From: Membranipora membranacea
Taxonomy: Eukaryota; Bryozoa; Gymnolaemata; Cheilostomatida; Membraniporidae
Assembly: GCA_914767715.1 (NCBI GenBank)
Contig: OU612075.1
Span: forward strand, 5,704,001 to 5,768,000
Direction of reading: 5' to 3'
Length of the DNA stretch: 64,000 nucleotides
Under the pieces are notes generated by a model, which was given only the letters and a program-made list of their open reading frames with translations, was not told where the DNA came from and did not search any database. Numbering within the stretch: position 1 is the stretch's first letter; each line of letters starts with the position of its first letter. Of the stretch, positions 58,906 through 64,000 are shown one piece after another. The position numbers were made by a program, and so were the translations under genes.

Positions 58906-61850
58906 TCTCCACAAACAATTTGCTACATATTAAGAACGCATCAGATTAAACTTGTGCATTTAAAAAATTGAACTGACATAGTGTAGGATTCTATCAGGTT
59001 TCTGACTTGGAGCTGAGTTGAAATACAGTAATCATAAAGAAATTCACTGGCGGCCAGAGATAAACCTTCCTCTGGCTGAGCTGCTGCGTGTAATAATGCT
59101 GGCTGATGGTCCAAACAAATGAGTCGTAGCTTAAGAACAATGAGAAGGCGAAACAGCTGAGAGAAATAGCTTTGACTGCTTTAGCTTGTTTATAATATTG
59201 GTTACAATGAAGACATATACTACTAATGCTAATTACCTTAATTGACTGGTCTTTTAAATTTCTTATGGCATCAAAAAATATATTTATAAAAATGTCTCTT
59301 TTGACCAGATATTAATCATACTACACAGATCCGAATTTCTGCATAATTTGATCTTGAAATTGCAAAATTCTCAAAATGACTTTTAGAGAGTTAGAGTACC
59401 CACAAAGAAAGAGGTACACTTAGATAAATGCTGAGGGACTCTAGGCTCAGCGCTTGCCCAAAACAGCTGGGTGGTTAGGGGGGCCCTGTTGGACCCACAA
59501 AGGGGACCCGGGAAGCAATCAGTCTGCCTGTGAAAATTGAAGGATTTCACATCTTTACGCATATTAGACCGCTGGCAGCCTATGCAAAATGTGGCTAGAA
59601 ATGCAACTTCATTTACGACTATGGGTGGATAGGGTTTGACAGTTGTTACACATAGAGTTTTTCATGCCGATGGCAATGATAATATTGCACCGTTCACTAA
59701 GTTGCACAATAGGTGGTAAATTGCCAAAAATGCTGCTGTCAAAAGGGAAAGTGATCTGAAAGAGCATGTCATAATTAGTGGATCTACACACTCGCATGGA
59801 TCTGCTATCATAAATAGGCGATATGCGGCCAACAACAGTTGCAATACCCCCTTATATCACCTGTATATAACCATCATTGAAGCGAAAGCACATTTTCAAT
59901 TTTGGTGCAATCCCGGGAACTGGCTTAGAATGTTTGTATAGCTCTAATTTTGTATTGTGGTTTTGTCGCCGAGTTAAGGGCAATAACATATCCTGCATGA
60001 TTATCAAGTTTGTCTCTGTTTGCAAGTATGGTATAGGAAAAAAGTTTTGAGCAGACTTGAAATAGTAGGGCTTATTGTAAGATAACATTATCTAGCTCTC
60101 TTTACTTATTGTAGCTAGCCAACAATAAAGGTTGGTGGTGGCCAACATAAAGCCTCCCGCAAACCAGCTAAACCAAACTCTAAATAATATTAACTCCTCT
60201 AGGGCAGATTCCTAAGATGACATGGGTGTATGACTCACCTCACTGCACCATAAAAAATGAGCAATTGTTATGTGAAAGTCACGCTCCATGGCTTAATGCA
60301 TGTGAGGGACCTGGATTTAGGATAATTAAGAGGTTGCACTTTGTGTCCAGGATTTGATTAAGTAGATCCTTACGTAGTAATTCCCAAAAAAAGAATAAGG
60401 ATGTGTTACAACAAATTGCAACAATATTACAATATTACATCAATATCCTCTCCATTGAGCACAATATATCCACGTTTTAACCAGAGGAGGGGTGATGAGA
60501 GGTCTAGAGCATCCTAACGCAAGCAAAAGTGATAAGTAACTCATCGCTCATGCTCATTGATATCTGTCATACATGGCAGGTAGCCCTATTTGGTAGGGTA
60601 ACACCAGATATTTGAACTGATTACCCATGAGACCAGATGACCCTATAGCCACCCCACTTTTTTGCACCTAAGAGCTTTTTGTGAAACTTTATTTGCTTAG
60701 TTTGCTGTCATGAGGTCAATTATAACCCAATATAACCCATTATATATATATATCATTTAGTTTAAACTTTTTTTATATAATAACACTCTGTGTAACACTT
60801 GCTAGAACTGGGCAAATTATAGTTATTTGATAATAAAATAACAGGCTTGAATGCTGCCCTGTGCTGCTGGCGGGAGGCTTTCAGGGTCTCCCGGACCAAA
60901 CCAGCCCAGCCCAGATATAGACCCCTGCCAATTTGTCATGTTTGATATCCGTTGCTTACACTGCCAGGTAGATGATAATATTTACTGTGATATTTGCTGT
61001 AGGTTTGCATGGTCAATGGTCACCATGCAACCCATGACCGTTTACACTTGTTAGATAGATGGATTAATTATTAAACTCCTCCGCTTTCCATTTTTTTGTC
61101 ATCCCTTTTAATTACCATCCATCAGATTAAAATGCGGAAGTTGCCCTTTTAAATTGTCTGGACAATACAATGTACTACCATCTAATCATGTCTCACATAT
61201 ACCACATACCACATATACCACCTATATAAAACAGTCTTTTTTATTATTATACCAAAGAAATTATATATTATACCAAATATTTCTTTGGTTTAATTAAAAG
61301 AGATTTTTGTTTAGTCATAAGGATTAGTTATCAGTGGTTGGTTAACACCTGCATAAGAGTTTTCTGTGCCACCTCAGTCAGTTACTGTGAGACTAGAGTT
61401 CCCAGGAGTGGATAGGCTAGAAACATCAACAATCACTCACTTAATTCAGCAATAAAATAGATATATATACCAAGTCCAAGGACTCATTTTGGATATACAC
61501 TGTCTACAAGTGAAGCAACTGAAGTGAATATGAAGTCAAGAGAAAGTAATGGTCCGATTTAATTGTTCTCACAATTTTGCTAGCGTTAATGACTTACATA
61601 TATTGTGTGTCCAGTCATCAGCCAGTGGGTTGTAAAAAGATTATAAGCTGTTATGCCTCCTTGCGGGCTATAAAATGTTTCCCGCCATATGACAAATTGA
61701 GTTGGTCCGTCCATTAGTTGTGTTGGGGGGTCTGTGCATTTCTTTGTGGTACGGGAAATATCAAAAGGGTGGAACACCTGGCCGTTACCTGGCTAGGGTT
61801 TGATTTTCAGGCTAACTGTATCTAGCAAAACAAACTCACCATGAATGAGC
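58906..61850. other. Intergenic, no gene recognised
   Basis: AT-rich sequence with a short TA run near 60740. I see no exon with convincing splice sites and no recognisable protein motif. Confidence 0.45.
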
Positions 61851-61907
61851 CGAGAGAGGACAACTCCTGGGTAGAGAACTCCTGAATAGACAACTTCTGC
61901 CTAGAGA

Positions 61908-62087
61908 GGGTCGTGATGGTGGCCAAGCCAACCTAGCAGAGCTGTTTACTGAGGGTCGTACTGGTGGCAAAGCCAACCTAGCAGAGCTGCTTACTGAGGG
62001 TCGTACTGGTGGCAAAGCCAACCTAGCAGAGCTGTGTACTGAGGGTCGTACTGGTGGTGAAGCCAACCTAGCAGAGCTCGTGTCTAG
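61908..62087. repeat. 45-bp minisatellite, four copies
   Basis: Four head-to-tail copies of a 45-bp unit (GGTCGTACTGGTGGCAAAGC...GCAGAGCTG..TACTGAG). The period is a multiple of three and the plus strand reads open as EGRTGGKANLAEL(L/F/C)T repeated; differences between copies are few. Whether it is coding is unknown: no exon borders were found, and the upstream ATG at 61842 is in another frame. Confidence 0.75.
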
Positions 62088-62099
62088 AGTAGCTTACAA

Positions 62100-63211
62100 G
62101 TGGAGCTTGTAGCGGGTGCATTTACATCTGATAGTATACGTTGCGAAGTGGGATGTACCCTGACCTTGCCCTCTGAGCAGATTAAGCGGGACGCACCCGG
62201 AACCTTAACTGTGTAGCCTTAGCTGTATGAGGCATATTGACTATAATATTCAGACTTGACACTGAAATGAAATGAGAATAATAATGGAAATGCTATAGAC
62301 TGTCTGTGATAATACTGTAAGACGGTGCAGCCGTCTTAATATTGAGTTCCATGTCGATAATTGCCAAGATTAAATGTGTATAGAATATATATTTATGATG
62401 TCCGTGAGATTGCTTCTGCGATAAATATATATATGTTGAAGCCGTCTACATGATATTGGTATAATATGTTCAAGTTTAAATCAGGGTAGATAACCCTTTT
62501 CACATCAGAATTACTCTGTTTGACTTTGAATATTCTATATTTAGAATATTCGATATTAGTAGGCATGATACATCCATTATATTAGCAGATAGCAAGAGTT
62601 GTCCCCTCAATAATGCGTGTTACTGGGCTCGCTTTATTATCTATAGCCTCAAAACTACCTCATTCTTGCAAATAAATTTAGGTACTCAAACCATAACACC
62701 GAGTCCAACTATTTGCTTAGTTACCCATTGCTTTTTTGAATTTCTGTCTCTGCTTTAAAACATGGGCCTCTAGCAACTCAACTCAGATGAAGTTTATTGA
62801 ATTGATAAGCCCATTGCCAGTTGGTTGATACAAAAAGGGATTGTATGTGTAAGGTTAGCACATATATTGTTATACACATAGAATGCCCGCAAGAGTGATA
62901 ATCATACAACCACACACCTTGGAGTCCTAGATATAAGAGCTCCTATAAGTATCCTAGTTCCCGCCATGTGATGTCACAACCTCAGGTCACTATCAATTCA
63001 AGAGCAGACAACTCTCACAGTATGCATGTTGCATTATGGCCGGAGCATCAGTAGTTGGGGAACAAAAAAAAAGGACAAGGCAAACAAAATAGACTAGCCT
63101 AGTTAGGTTAGTAGGTAGGCCTACAGTTGAGTTGCCTATGGTGGGGTAAGGCTGTTTCTGCAAGGGTTATTATATGACCCTTGGTTTCTGCATTCTGGTT
63201 TGTAGTGATCC
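62100..63211. other. Intergenic, no gene recognised
   Basis: No supported exon or repeat beyond short AT-rich runs. Confidence 0.4.
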
Positions 63212-63436
63212 TATGTTAACCAATGGCTTGCAAGCTTGAAACTCAGGATTACAGCAGAGGCATCTGTTGTTACAAGCATGTATTGTATACTAAGCCAAGC
63301 CCAATGTCCATGAATAATCAATACTGTTCGTTGTGGGGGTGGTTGATCATAGACATTAGCAACTATACATGCTTGTATGTCCAAATGCCTCTGCTGTAAT
63401 CCTGAGTTTCAAGCTTTCAAGCCATTGGTTAACATA
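63212..63436. repeat. Long hairpin / MITE-like inverted repeat
   Basis: Arms 63212-63284 and 63365-63436 are inverted copies: TATGTTAACCAATGGCTTG...GCTTGAAACTCAGGATTACAGCAGAGGCAT against ATGCCTCTGCTGTAATCCTGAGTTTCAAGC...CCATTGGTTAACATA. The loop is about 80 bp. It has few mismatches, so it is recent. Confidence 0.7.
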
Positions 63437-64000
63437 TAAGCACTACAATTATATAAATTATGAATGAAGGCCGAACTCAACTGCAGTATTCAACAGTAAA
63501 GCATTGACTATGTGCATAATGTTACGGCAGTTGCAACTGCAGTATGGGATGAGTGCGGGTTTTGAAGTTATACGGAGTGGAGAATGACGGATGAACGTTT
63601 AGGTCTTTATTGGTGTATTGGCATCGTAAAACTGTAATAAAGATTGTGCTTATAAAGTTTTGTTCTCAGAGACAATCGGTGCCATCAATTGGAAGAAAAA
63701 TAAACATGAAATGTAAATGCAAATTGCATCAAAAACATAAGGCAAATTACATCAAAACATACAAACCAAAAAGACTTTATATATATTTACCTCAGTGCTC
63801 CTTATGGATATTATATCCTTCATTTACTCTATTGCTGATAATAATATAATGACAAAGATGTTCACTCATCTGTCAGCAAACCCGCACTGAAAGGCAATTA
63901 TAATTAACAACGCTGGGGCCCTGCACTACACTCAGCTATCACAACAAGACAATGGCTCGCGTCACAAATAGCAATTACAAGCTACCCCCCAGACCAGATC

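Noticed and set aside
1-64000. CRISPR arrays, bacterial operons, prophage
   Set aside because: No regularly spaced direct repeats of CRISPR type were seen. Introns, tRNA introns and metazoan domains show a nuclear animal genome.

Overview
This is AT-rich nuclear DNA from an animal. It carries short exons with GT-AG introns, intron-containing tRNA-Tyr genes, tRNA-derived SINEs, a non-LTR retrotransposon, and metazoan families (Mediator, CBP/p300 modules, TRIM). The repeat load and the expanded RING/B-box genes suggest a marine invertebrate, but the phylum cannot be fixed from the window. All products were recognised by reading motifs; no search was run.

Layout. 0.6-3.2 kb: the first five exons of MED27 (minus strand), running off the left edge. 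5.0-8.4 kb (minus): an intact six-exon gene encoding nothing but two tandem KIX domains. 12.2-13.5 kb (minus): an intact three-exon gene encoding an isolated TAZ2 domain with its own start and stop. 13.6-15.6 kb (minus): broken 3' exons of a CBP/p300 gene (NCBD and Gln/Pro-rich tail), cut at 15.63 kb by a tRNA-Tyr-bearing repeat. 15.6-18.6 kb: repeat units with tRNA-Tyr genes or pseudogenes. 19.1-22.0 kb (plus): the tail of a Y-family DNA polymerase (Pol eta-like) gene. 23.6-28.6 kb (minus): an intact 691-residue TRIM gene. 28.9-35.3 kb (minus): an intact 256-residue B-box/zinc-ribbon gene without RING.

37.2-56.9 kb is a second, diverged copy of 14.9-35.3 kb: CBP fragments (37.3-39.5), tRNA-Tyr repeat (40.2-41.1), truncated polymerase tail (41.6-43.4), intact TRIM copy (44.8-49.6) and zinc-finger copy (49.9-56.9). 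The zinc-finger copy has a 3.2-kb non-LTR retrotransposon in one intron. 57-64 kb holds no gene I can support, only SINE fragments, inverted repeats and a 45-bp minisatellite.

Theme. The locus repeatedly makes domain-only paralogues: KIX-KIX and TAZ2 proteins (plus a broken ZZ-TAZ2 one) related to the coactivator CBP/p300, and a RING-less zinc-finger protein related to its TRIM neighbour. Splice phases and total lengths of the four intact gene types close in frame. The CBP tail copies are visibly broken. The stand-alone KIX and TAZ2 genes beside MED27 are the most unusual content: small non-catalytic proteins that could compete with CBP/p300 for activators (inference).
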